Shown: in pieces, positions 1 through 12,000 of the stretch
Layout of the letters: each line of letters opens with the position of its first letter
How positions within the stretch are numbered: the first letter of the stretch is position 1
Origin: Chrysogorgia sp. JL179-B06
Taxonomy: Eukaryota > Cnidaria > Anthozoa > Scleralcyonacea > Chrysogorgiidae
Direction of reading: 5' to 3'
Length of the DNA: 64,000 nucleotides
NCBI GenBank assembly: GCA_035772405.1
Contig: JAYKKM010000150.1
Span: 372,001 to 436,000 of the forward strand
The notes under the pieces: model-generated
What the model was told of the DNA's origin: nothing
Seen by the model: only the letters and a program-made list of their open reading frames with translations
Database searches by the model: none
Position numbers and translations under genes: made by a program

Positions 1-604
1 CATTATATAACTCGATAATCACACAAGACAAAGTTTTTTATTTCTTTTATAAAAGAACGGCCATTAAATTAACAATAAAGCCATGAAAAATGTAGATTTA
101 CCTGTTATAAGAGGCGTTGCTATGTGCGTTGCTAGGAAGCCTTTGTTGAAGACACGTTGGCGATTTTAGCGATGAAAATGCACTCAACGTTGCAGTTAAA
201 ACATTCTGTTGTGTTAGTACCTTGATTAGCCTTGTATCCAGCTATTCTTTGACTTTCTTTTGTGATTTAAACTACTTAAAATCCGTCAAAAACGACAAAA
301 TCTACGCGAGGAATCACGTAATGCACGGTTTTTTGGGCTGGGGAACCAATCAGATAGCGTGTTGTCGCTCATTTACTTCCGGCTATTTTATAAAAAGGAT
401 TGAGTAATGTTCTGTGACATGCTAGTGAACATCAGTTGTCTGAAAATTTGGGGTTAAAATGAAATCGTTGATTGACCTGTTTATCTCAAGCATTTTTTGA
501 GGGCCTTTTCCGTCATTATGTGTTAATTCTGCAATTTGTTTCTATAAAAGATGTACTATTTTGATTCGACTTTACTTTAGTAATATAAATTTGATATTAT
601 TGGT
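1..604. other. Presumed intron upstream of exon A, nothing recognised
   Basis: AT-rich sequence without a convincing exon, RNA gene or element end. The exon encoding the linker between bromodomains 2 and 3 must lie here or upstream. There is one short direct duplication (TTGATATTATTGGTTCATT) near 591-627. Confidence 0.4.
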
Positions 605-1604
605 TCATTTGATATTATTGGTTCATTACCACAGGAAATTAGAAGCTTTGAAATGTTAAGTAGTTTTAAGTCTGCAGTTAAGACTTTTCTTTTTTTTTAA
701 ATTAATAGTTTTTTGTTCATAGTGTTAATATATGTAGTAGGCTTTATCTTATAATGAAATTGTAATTAGTTTTATAAGTAACTTTAAGAATATATATATT
801 GTTGTAAGAGCATTGAGAGTCTAGAGGTCCAACCAGTAATCTGATCGGCATATCGTATCGGGCCGATATTTTGCAATATCGGCCAAATATCGGATCGGCA
901 ACATTCGACAAGTATATCCGAAACAAAAAACTTTGTTGTTGATCACAAGTAATATTAGCCTGCGTGCAGACGCTTGTATTTCCAGCGGCGGATGCCATAT
1001 TTCAAAACAGTTAAGCCTAGTATAGACTTTGGACGTCGCAGTTCCGTCGCATTTAATTGAATTAAGTTCGACGCAACTTTGATGTCTAAAGTGATTCTTT
1101 CCACACTTAAATTCGCATTGAATTAAACTCCGTCACATTTCTATTGATTAAATGTGACGAGTCAAATGCGACAAAACAGCGACGTCTAAAGTCAAAACTA
1201 GGCGCTATTTCCTGACAATACTGAAATCCAAAAATCAAAATGGACTGCGGAAGTGGGAAGGTATTTTTTAAATTTATTTTCAGTCTGTAATTTATGTTCT
1301 TGATAGACTAAGACAATCCAATGTCTATCACTCTTAAGTATCAAAATAAACATAAGTGGAGTGATTTTTACGTCAACGATATATATATTTCGTTAATAAT
1401 TAGTGTTATTTGACAGCTGCGCGTCGACTTTAAAGTTTTAAACCACATGTTACAAAAATATCGGATCGGATCGAAAATCGGTCGATATTGACAAAAAAAA
1501 TATCGGATATCGGATCGGCACGAAATAGCCGTATGGGTTGACCTCGAATTGAGACTATTGTATAATGCTCCTAATACGTCTTTATTATTATTATTATTAT
1601 TTCT
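605..1604 (+). mobile_element. 3' end of a CR1/L2-like LINE, split by an inserted hAT-like element
   Basis: Positions 605-818 and 1555-1604 together match the reverse complement of the LINE remnant at 30417-30660, including TTACCACAGGA, TTTTTTGTTCATAGTGTT, TAAGAGCATTGAGACTATTG and the terminal CTTTATTATTATT tail. The 819-1547 stretch is missing from the other copy and is an insertion. Only untranslated 3' sequence remains here. Confidence 0.75.
819..1547. mobile_element. hAT-like non-autonomous element inside the LINE tail
   Basis: The ends are TAGAGGTCCAACC (822) and GGGTTGACCTCGA (1547), imperfect inverted repeats. ATTGAGA occurs at 812-818 and again at 1548-1554, and the uninterrupted LINE copy at 30.5 kb has it once, so this is a target duplication of 7-8 bp. 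The interior carries repeated ATCGGATCGG-type motifs near both ends and a nested palindrome (about 1011-1206, arms with GACTTTAGACGTCGC). There is no transposase ORF. Confidence 0.7.
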
Positions 1605-1873
1605 GTCTCTTGTGCTAATAATGTTTTGTGTATGTTTTCAAAATGAACATAGTTCAGAAAAATAGAAAAGTTGCGTGAGAGACTGAAACTGACGTACAAA
1701 ATCACTTCCATGTCCGCCATGTTTGGTTTCACTTTGTTGCCGGCCAAAGAGCAGGACATAGTCCTCTAGTTGTATATAGAGCTCACTGGGTAAAGAGTCC
1801 CCTTAAAAATGTATTAATGTCTTTAATTATTTCCCGTAGTTTCGTCTTAAATACTTCCCACTGTGTCTTTTAG

Positions 1874-1994
1874 CTGAGCCTTTAGAAGATGACACCGATG
1901 ATCCATTCCAGGCATTGTATAACGCCATTCGTAGATATACGGACTACAGCGGTCGCATTGTCTGCGATTCCTTCATAAGACTGCCTTCGAAAAG
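1874..1994 (+). CDS. PBRM1: PBRM1 exon A: start of bromodomain 3
   Basis: Acceptor TTTTAG precedes 1874; donor AG|GTATGA follows 1994. The exon enters with two bases completing a codon and leaves with two bases (AG). It encodes an acidic lead (EPLEDDTDDPF), then the first helix and the S-G-R and LPSK motifs that begin the ZA loop. The D-P-F-x-x-L-Y-N start resembles the third bromodomain of vertebrate polybromo. The preceding exon, needed for the first codon, was not found in 1-1873. Confidence 0.9.
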
Positions 1995-4900
1995 GTATGA
2001 TAAGCGTCGTGTGATCACGTCAATATTGAATATAAAATTGACTTCCATTTGGGTGCTCTGTGCTCTGTTACAGTGTCCACAGACCTTATCCCAAAATAGA
2101 GGTGTGCGAATCCGATCGGATTCGGACAAAAATTCACGCGCCCGGATCGAATCGGATTTTGTAGGTTTTCGTCGGATCGGATCGGATTTATTTTTTCCTG
2201 GCATTGGGTCAGATTTTGTTATTAAAATATCATTAAACTCGCAAGTTGCAACTCGCAAGCAAACATTTAATTGCTATATTAAATTCTATATTCTACAACT
2301 TTATTTCGGCTTTTTCCGTTTACAAATGGCTTCACAATGGCTTAGAACTTAGAAGCTACGACAAAACAAGAATTATTACTTCATTCGATCGACTTACGTT
2401 TTGCTCAAAGAATGCCCCCACTCCCCATTATTTACTGCATTATAAACAGTGTTTTGACGTATTGTTGACAAAAAAATACACTAGTGTTGTATGGATTATT
2501 CTTAAATAATTAGATTTAGCAATTAGGTATAGGAATATTGTGTTTGTTTAGTTTGTTTATTTTGTTAGGTTTATGATTCATAAAACACTGTCAATGAGGT
2601 TTTTCACTATTCTCCAATTTATTTGTTTTGGTTTTGTTTTAAGCATGGTCGCAGATATTGCAAGTTACAGTATATATAACATATGTTCGGACTTCGGATC
2701 GGATTTTCCGGAGTTTTTTTCGGTCGGATCGGATTACGATTTTTTAGCATCGGATCTGATCGGATTTAATAAACTGTTTTCGGATTGGATCGGATCGGAT
2801 TACATTTTTTAGCTTCGGATCGGATTCGGATTGGGAACTCAGACAAACCTTCGGATCCGATCCGACGCACACCTCTATTCCAAAATGGCTTCCAATTTAA
2901 TATTATTTTATGTGCATTTAAATTAGCCCTATTTTTTTTGAATTTCGTACACAATAACGAGGCTATAAGGATAATTTAGGTAATATTTGGCATTTCACTC
3001 GATTAAACTACATGTTCATAAGGATTTATGGTGGAGGAAAAGTTCGAATGTTGGAATATATACATTTTAAGACCAAACCGGGACCAGTTGCGAAAAATGC
3101 AACTTAGAGGCCTTCCGGTTGGAATTGAACCCGCGACCCTGCGATGCTAGTGCAGTGCTCTGACCACTGAGCTACATTCCAGCCGGAAGGCCTCTAAGTT
3201 GCATTTTTCGCAACTGGTCCCGGTTTGGTCTTAAAATGTATGTGTTCCAACACTCGAACTTTTCCTTCACCACAAATCCTTATGAACATGAAGGATAATT
3301 TATATGGATATAAAAGAATATTATATTGGCAGCGATTTTGGAATAAGGTCTATGAAGCAAACATTTTTTTATTGCAATTCGTCAATATTAAAGGGTATAT
3401 GAAACGAAAATTGAGATGACTTTTTTATTGATTTATTTGAGAGAACTCCTAAAACGATAAAGAATGGCTTTTTGCAGTTCTTTCATATCTTATCTCGTTC
3501 TTGAGTTATTCAAGGTTGCATAATATGACCTATGACGTCACTAGTTGTACTCACCATTATGCCAATCTGAAAATGAAGCATATCTTCAAAACTATTGAAT
3601 AAAATTGCTTGAAACTTTCCACAAGTATACAGTTCACTAAATTGAATATCCCATGTCAACTTTATCGTCGCCATAGTGACAGATTAGTTACCAGACTCCT
3701 TTCTACCTGAATCAAAAAATTCTATTTTCTAGCACGCCCTGCAAAAATTATTATTTGAAGTTGCCCTGTTTTGTTGGCAATGCTATTGAAAATATACTTC
3801 ACTAGACCACAGTCAAAAATTGTTTTATAAATGGCAGAAAATAAAGAAATGTTTTAAAGGTTGAACGGAGCCTGGGAACTAATCTGTTACTATGGTAACG
3901 ATAAAGTTGAAACGGGCATATTAACTTTAGTGAACTGTATACTTGTGGAAAGTTTCAAGCAATTTTATTCAATAGTTTTGAAGATATGCTTCATTTTCAG
4001 ATTGGCATAATGGTGAGTACAACTAGTGACGTCATAGGTCATATTATGCAACCTTGAATAACTCAAGAACGAGATAAGATATGAAAGAACTGTCACAAGT
4101 CATTATTTGTCATTTTGCGAGTTCTTTCTAATAAATCAATAAAAAATTCATCTCAATTTTCGGTTCATATACCCTTTAAAGTGCCACTGAAGTCAAATTT
4201 TTGGTATTCTGTATTTTTTATATTCGTAAAGATCACCTCCTTCTTATTTCAAATTTGAAATTATTACGAGCATGGTAACTTACCCTTTTCGACTGTTCTT
4301 GTATCTGCGCACGCGCAGATATATTGTAGTCGCGCTGATGAGTGATGTAAGTAGTAACAATAGCATATCTTCGGAGCCAATCAAGTTCCAAACTGCTGCT
4401 TCCGATCATGAAACGACAGAAAAATTTCTCTCGTAAATATAAATTATAAATTATTAAAAATTAAATAATAAATTAAATAATAAGATAAAAAAATATTAAA
4501 TAAAATTAAATAAAATAAAATAATTATTTTATTTTTTTATTAATTTCAGACTGTTTACAGTACATAAAAGGAATAATAATAGACCTCTTTCATAATGGCA
4601 CCCCAATAAAATATTCTTTTATGCCCATTTAATAGTCTTTCTGATCTCGTTCGTGTGTCTGTAATTCCAAAGAATCTTTGCTTTGTAACGAGGCCAAAAA
4701 GGCTAATTTGCATGCATATAAAAGAATATTTAGACTGGCCGCCATTATGAAAGTGGTCTATAGGAAAGTCTACAAATAAAAGTGAAGGGTGAGATGTCAC
4801 TTTAACGAAACTTGCCACCTCATTTCTTTGATGACTTTTCTGTTCTTTCTTCGTGTCATTCAACATTTGAATTACTAATTAGAGAAAGTTTGCTTATTTC

Positions 4901-6040
4901 TAAATTTAAACCTTGCCTCAACGGAAATGTCAGTTCCGTTCCGCTTTCTTTGTTTTGACTCTGCTTTGATTCTGCTTTGATTGGCTTATTATATATTAAC
5001 ATTTGTAAATCTATTTAAATATTAGTTTTCACATCTGGTATTTCACTTTGAGAATGTTGCGCCTTGGCAACGAAACATATGACCTGAGCATATGAGTGTT
5101 CAGGTGTTAGGGCTTTCCGGACTAATATTTTTCTCTCTGAACTAGAACCCAAGCATAAGTTACATCAGCTTAGTTAAAATTATAATTAGGTACATCCAAG
5201 CTTTATTATTAGTTGTTCCATGCACATTAATATTATTGTCAAGACAGTAAATTTTTTACTCTGTAGCGCCAAATATAATTTGACCTAATAATGGCTGAAA
5301 TTGAACAATCACGTATAACGCCTTTCAAAACATCCTTGTCTCTAGAAAATGTTTTTAAGTTCGACCATACATCTTGATGAACTGTTCCAAGTGAACCAAA
5401 ACATAGCACAAACAATTTCGTATCGTAGCCATTTCGCTTCAAACACTCCACCAACGGGTCATATCGAACCATTTTGGAATGTCTAGCCAAGTCAAGATAC
5501 TGTAACCTCTACGATTTGGCAGCATTTAGACAATTCATCGACTACAAAAATATCCGGACGACGATGATTCAGATCATTCATTTCATCTTTCAGCATGGGA
5601 AACACAGTTTCTACATTCCTCTCAGCCATAACGCGAACTCGTCGACAGCACCTCCTGAGCATATCCACGACTAAACTCACAATTCGATCATGGCGTCCAC
5701 TGTAAAAGTTTCCAAATGTTCTGATACACCCATTTAACAGATGAGCCATACTTTCTGTTTTTTGACAACCAAAAGGACATAACGGATTATTTTCCCTATT
5801 CCAAATATATGTTGTGAATCTCGTAGGCAAAATACTCAACCTGGCCTTCGCTACAAATGGAATGAGATGATCATCAACCTTCCAATTATAAAAGATTGAA
5901 CTTGATGATTTCGGTTATCAATAGTTATGTTAATATTATTATTATTATTATTACTATTATTATTATTATTGTTATTGTTATTGTTATTGTTGTTATTATT
6001 ATTATTATTGTTGTTATTATTATTATTATTGTTATTATTA

Positions 6041-6086
<46 letters not shown>

Positions 6087-9000
6087 GTTATTCTTAATGC
6101 ATTCACCTTTTCACTATTCTAATTAAGCTGTCTTAATTTTTCACAGAGCGTACCCTGATTATTACGAGGTGATTAAGAATCCTGTTGGCCTATCAAGGAT
6201 CGGCTCCAACCTCAAGGTACAGCTATCGTCCACAGGCACACGGCCATATAAAATGTAAACAGTTTTTCAGAGTTCGTTTCGTAAATTTTGCACAGGCTAG
6301 AAAACCAAAGCGAATGCTTCCATTTACTACGGTTATCATTAGAATGCATGTATAACAGGCGGTAAGTGGGGGGACATGATCTTTCAAAAAGCCTGGTTTT
6401 CATATATATGATCGCTACGATGAGTACGATCGCCACACGATTGCTCAAAAGTCCAAAATAAACTCGGCGATCGCAGCGATCAAACGGAAACCACAATCGC
6501 AATTGTCGCGATCGCCGACATTATCCATCTTAAAAGTTATTATTATATACCAAGTGTCAAAGTTCCCTTGTTCTAGTATGTCATTGGTGGAGAGTGTATC
6601 ACGTGAAAGTGACGAAATTTAGCTGTTTCCCCCGCTATAGCTCTGAGAGGGCAATAATATGTTGTTGACCGTCAACAATGAAAAAATCGAGGGGTAAATT
6701 ACTCTGAAAATCTTCGTACACTTCGTCAAAAATCCCAAAAAATATTTTTAAAAATCTCAAAATCTTACTAATTTTAATAAAAATCCCAGAATCCCAAAAT
6801 CCCAAAAATTCCCACGAAATCTCTAAATATTTCAGAAAATACTTGGAAAAAAACAATAAAAACCTCAACATCATCGCAAAATCGAGAAATCCATCAAATT
6901 TTGAAAAATCTCCCACGGAATATCCTATTTAAACCCTTAAAATACCCTTATCCATTCCATACCCTCGAAATCTCCATGTTCAGTGCGATACTTCATGTAA
7001 GAATTTTTTTATCACATGAGGATCTGGAGAAAAATGACGACAAACACGTGTTTGGGTTAATAATTTAATTGACTTCACTCTTAAAATAATAAAATTTTAA
7101 TAAAATGTTGTTTCCTTAACGTTCATTTACTTCGTTTTTAAAAAAAAACTCGATAGATTATATGTCGCAAAAAATTGCGGAAAAAGTTCGGCGAAAAAAA
7201 AAACGAGGAAAATATTTCGAAAAAAATCTTGAAAAAATCCCCAAATCCCAGAAAATTTGGCAAAAAAATCCCAGAATCCCGAGAAAAATTGCAGGGATTT
7301 TTTTATCCCAAGAATCTTTGTACGCTTTTTTCAGAGTAATTTACCCCTCGGAAAAAATCACGTGAAATACCACGCGAAAATGAGACCTTTGGACTACCTT
7401 GACCAAGGGCGCCTGACGAACTCTCCTTTCGCCTTAATTGTATTTAATTTAATGTTTGAAGAATAAAATATTTTATGTCTTTACGTATTGTTTTTTCTTT
7501 GACACTTGGTATGATAATAAAGCACTTATTTACTGGGACCTCGGGAAAGCAGTATGTTTTGTGGTCCCGGACCGTAATATCTAATCTATATATTATTTCG
7601 CATTGTGTTTGTTTCTCATTTGTGAACTTTTCTTGCAGTTTAAATAAAAAGATAAACTGATGATAGTCATGATACTGGTTTATCTTACGGTATACCGGTA
7701 TAGCGTCAAAACCAATACCCAGTGTTCAGCAAAGTACTGATATTTTGTACTTAAGTAAAAGTAAAAAGTAACTCCTCAGTTTATACTTCAGTAAAAGTAA
7801 AAGTATGGCCTGAAAATCTTACTTAAGTAAAAGTATGGCCTGAAAATCTTACTTAAGTAAAAGTAAAAGTATAGCCGGAAAATTTTACTTTAGTAAAAGT
7901 AAAAGTATGGCAAAACATATTCCAGAAAAGTACTTCAGAAACAAACTATATATCGAACCACTAACCAACATGACAAATGACAATTGATAATCTGGTACTG
8001 TACTTTAATCTGGGCGCTGTTTGGTGGCGCCAACTCAACAGTTGCCAACACGTACACACGCAAAATGAACTTCACGCGATTTCTCCACTCTAGATCTCCA
8101 GCGGATGGAGAGTGGACCGAGTATTTCGCAACTCCGCAAGTAAGGAAGTAAAAAAGTAATTATTTTACAAAAAATTTACTTCGTTACAAGTAAAAAGTAT
8201 TTGTTGAAAAATATACTTCATTACAAGTAAATACTGATTTTTTTTAATTAAGTAAAGTAACGAAGTAAATTTACTTCGTTACTGGCGAACACTGCCAATA
8301 CCGCCATACCGGTATCAACTAAATATCGTGAATTACTAAAAATACCGGTATACCGCCCAACTTTACTTGTGGTAGAGATTAAAACTTATAAAAATGCTGT
8401 TGTTTTCTAACTTTTCTCGCAATAAGAAATTTTAGTAAGTTCGTTTCTATGGCAACAATCTGATCCAAAATCAGATGGTTAATAACATTTGAGGCGTCGT
8501 TTTTTGTAACCTAGTAATTTAAACAAGATGTGTGCCTTTTTAAAACTCTTTCTTGTCCGGCTAAAAAATATCCAAAATTGAACCACCTCTTTGTTCTAAC
8601 CGGCTGTTAGCAATATGCTTAAATTTCCCGAAAAAGACATAAATGAGGTTGAAAAACTCTAATTTTTCGAGAAAAGACCATCTTGCACGCCCGCGTAGCA
8701 TCGTGAAAATTCCAAATGCCACCAATCGCAGAGTTGTTTACGAAATAAAATCAAACTCGGCATGTGAGTGGATCTCATGTGTCTGGCGCTTGTCGAGCTT
8801 CAGTTTTTAATCTTGCGTTACCGTGAGCCGTGTTTTTCGATTCACGACTTCGTCAGTCTTATACGACCGATTTTATCTGGGCCAGACAGGAAAGATTTCA
8901 TGTTTTATTCAATTATGTTCTGATTAGATCACGTGGACACTCATGTGCTGTTATCATTTTGGCAGATTTGAGCATTTGTGTTATTATGAAGTAGTCATAG

Positions 9001-12000
9001 ATTATGAAGTAGTCATAGCAAGCAAGAGGCTGCACTATCTTCGAGATTGCCGGAAGGCACATCTCCCACAAGATGTGCGCATTACAGTATATTGTACCAA
9101 AATTCGTCCACTGCTCGAATATGCCTCACCAGTTTGGGGAGGGATTCCGGAATACCTCGTGAATGAACTGCAGCGAGTGCAGAACCGAAGTCTTGACATT
9201 ATTGGTGTTCCAAGGAACACGTTACCAACACTTGCAAGTTGTAGAGATGAAGCAGCTAAAGCAGAACTTCGGCGGGTGTTAACTGTTAAGCGATACAAAT
9301 CACCCGAACTTTATGTTTATTAAACCTCGTAAAACACTCGATATCAAACTTAGATCTAATGCCTCAGACAAACTGTCTCTACCTTGGGTTTACCATCTAT
9401 TGTACCAAAATAGACCCCTGCTTGAATATGCAGCACCAATCTGGGGAGGTCTGCCTATTTATCTCAGGGAAGATCTGGAAAGAGTCCAAGATAGATGCCT
9501 AGATATCATTGGTTTGCCAAGGGACACCCTTGAGCCGCTTGCTGTTAGGCGTGATCTTATAACAAGAAAAGAATACAAGAAAATATTGGATTCAGATATC
9601 CATCCCTGCAATCGCTTTATCTGTGAAGCTGTAGATCATCTAAGAACAGGTTCAAATCAATTTTCAGTCCCTTTTTCGCATACAGATAGACATAAACTAT
9701 CTTTTATCCCGAGAGCGGCTAGGCTTGAACTATCTAACTAAATTTTTATCTAAATTTTTAATGTATTTTAGTATCACGAATATCCGAATGTCCTATTTTA
9801 TATTTCAATTTTAACCGCATTTCTCACTAAAGCTTCATCTCAAATTTTTTAATCATAATTACCTTCTGTACATTCTTATATATATAATATATACATAATC
9901 TCATATTATTGTATATTTACTACTTTATCTGTTTGTAATACCGCTGTAATTCTAATGCCAAAGGTGGTAAATAAATGTTTATTATTATTATTATAGGCAG
10001 CTCAACAAATAATGCTTTTAATAATAACAATGTTGTTTCCGTGCCTCATTTCTTTACATACAACGCGAAACACGGCAAACTCAATCCCATTCTAATAATT
10101 TACGGCGCGAAGCGCGATAAGACTTCTCATCAGATCTTGTACAATAGCCTACATGTGTTAATATATACACTGTTGTAGTGAATGTGGGAGAGCTTGGAGG
10201 GGCCGTCGCGAAAGGGGGGGGGGCGTGGGGGTGTGACACACACCCAGCAAAACTAGTGCTGTCGGAAAATAAAGGATTTGTCGGCAAATGAAACCTTTCT
10301 GGGGTTTGCTAAATAACCGCTAACCCCAAAACAACTTAGATCCTAAGCCTAACCTCCCACCTAATGAGTTTTCTAACCCTAATCCCCCGTCTTAAGTGTC
10401 TTCCTAACACTCCCACCTCGATTCCCTTGATGTTATCCAGTTGATGTGACTGCTGACCAACAAGATTTCATGCTCATCCTCGATCATCGCCCGTATAGCA
10501 AATCCCAACTTTTGTCGGCAAATCTTTTTTCGGCAAGACAGCAAAATAAGAAAATTACTGTTCGAAAATCGAAATCACGAGATATACAGCAGAGGAAGTG
10601 AAGTCTGATGTACGCCAGTCCTTTCTATACTGTGTTCTTTTAGTTAAACCCCGCTTTCATTGACCCGGTGGCCGACATCCCAACGAAATCCCAACCCCTA
10701 TAAGCCAATATACCGATAGTTCCATCTTTCCTGTGAGTCGGAGTTTTTGGTAGTTTGGTCGTTCGTGTCTGGGTTTATTATTTTTGAACGACCACACCAA
10801 TGACCACGCCCATTTGTCGGCAAAATTAATTATCGCACCCCCCTGCTCAATCTCCTTCGCGACGGTCCTGATCGTCAAGCTCTATCTTTTGGGAGATTTG
10901 CCATCCTACAAGCTCTCACGTGATACATTCTTTTACTAGCTTTCTTGATTATGGAGGATACGTGCATGTTCCATTTAAGATCACTTTGCATTACAACACC
11001 CAGCAGCTTAAATTCGGTAACCCTTTCCAATATAGTTCCTCCAATGCCGACTGACGGAGGGACAGGGACAGACCTCTTAAAGTGCTTATAAACCCAAAAT
11101 GGGTTTTTGGTGATTCGGATAGAGCATAAAAAGTTAGTTCATAAGTTCTAGATTAGTTTTTGCGTTAAACTTTTAGTTTCGGAGATATAAGGGCTCAAAG
11201 TCACAATTTGTGAAAAAAAGTAGCGCAGGCCGGGAGACTGGATCCGAGGAACGTGTTATGTTTCAATACTTATAAAAATATATTACAATTCGAGTAGACA
11301 AGGTAACATCGTAAAGACACATCGTTTGGGCATTTTTCAATAAAAACTCTTAAGATAGCTGTCTTCTCCTATACAAAAGCCTAGTTGTTGTTGAAGATGG
11401 GTTCCTCGGATCCAGGTCCCTGTGTGTTATTTTGGTGGCGCTACTTTTTTCCATGGCACAATTTGCATGTTTGAGCCGTTATATCTCCGAAACTAAAAGT
11501 TTAACGCAAAAACTAATCCAGAACTTATTAACTAACTTTTTATGCTCTATCCGAATCACCAAAAACCCATTTTGGGTTTATAAGCACTTTAAATACTGAT
11601 ACTAATACTGGACTGAGCATACTTGGTTAATTAATGTTATATTTTTGTTGGTTAATGATTTAGAATGGGTTATATGAAAGCCTCGATATACTCGCTGCAG
11701 AAATGAGCAGGTGTTTTGAAAATGCAAAAGCCTACAATGAAACAGAATCCATGCTTTATCAGGTAGTGTAACGTTTCAGGTAACCGAGATTTTAAAGAAT
11801 TCTGTAATATATAACATAACATAACATAATCACTTTATTTAACGAAGGTGAACACTTGACAGTAACAAACTGATAAACTTGTAACCCTTTAAATACTATT
11901 TACAATACGAGTGGTCATTTTGTATCGGATAAGATCGACATGGACAACACGGACACGGATATTGTTAAATGCTGACATGAAGGACCCATCCGAAACGTCA

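Noticed and set aside
4176..4806. TTAA element from TTAAAGTGCCACTGAAG to GTCACTTTAA
   Set aside because: Only the outer eight or so bases match as inverted repeats; the arms do not, so the two ends may belong to different elements.
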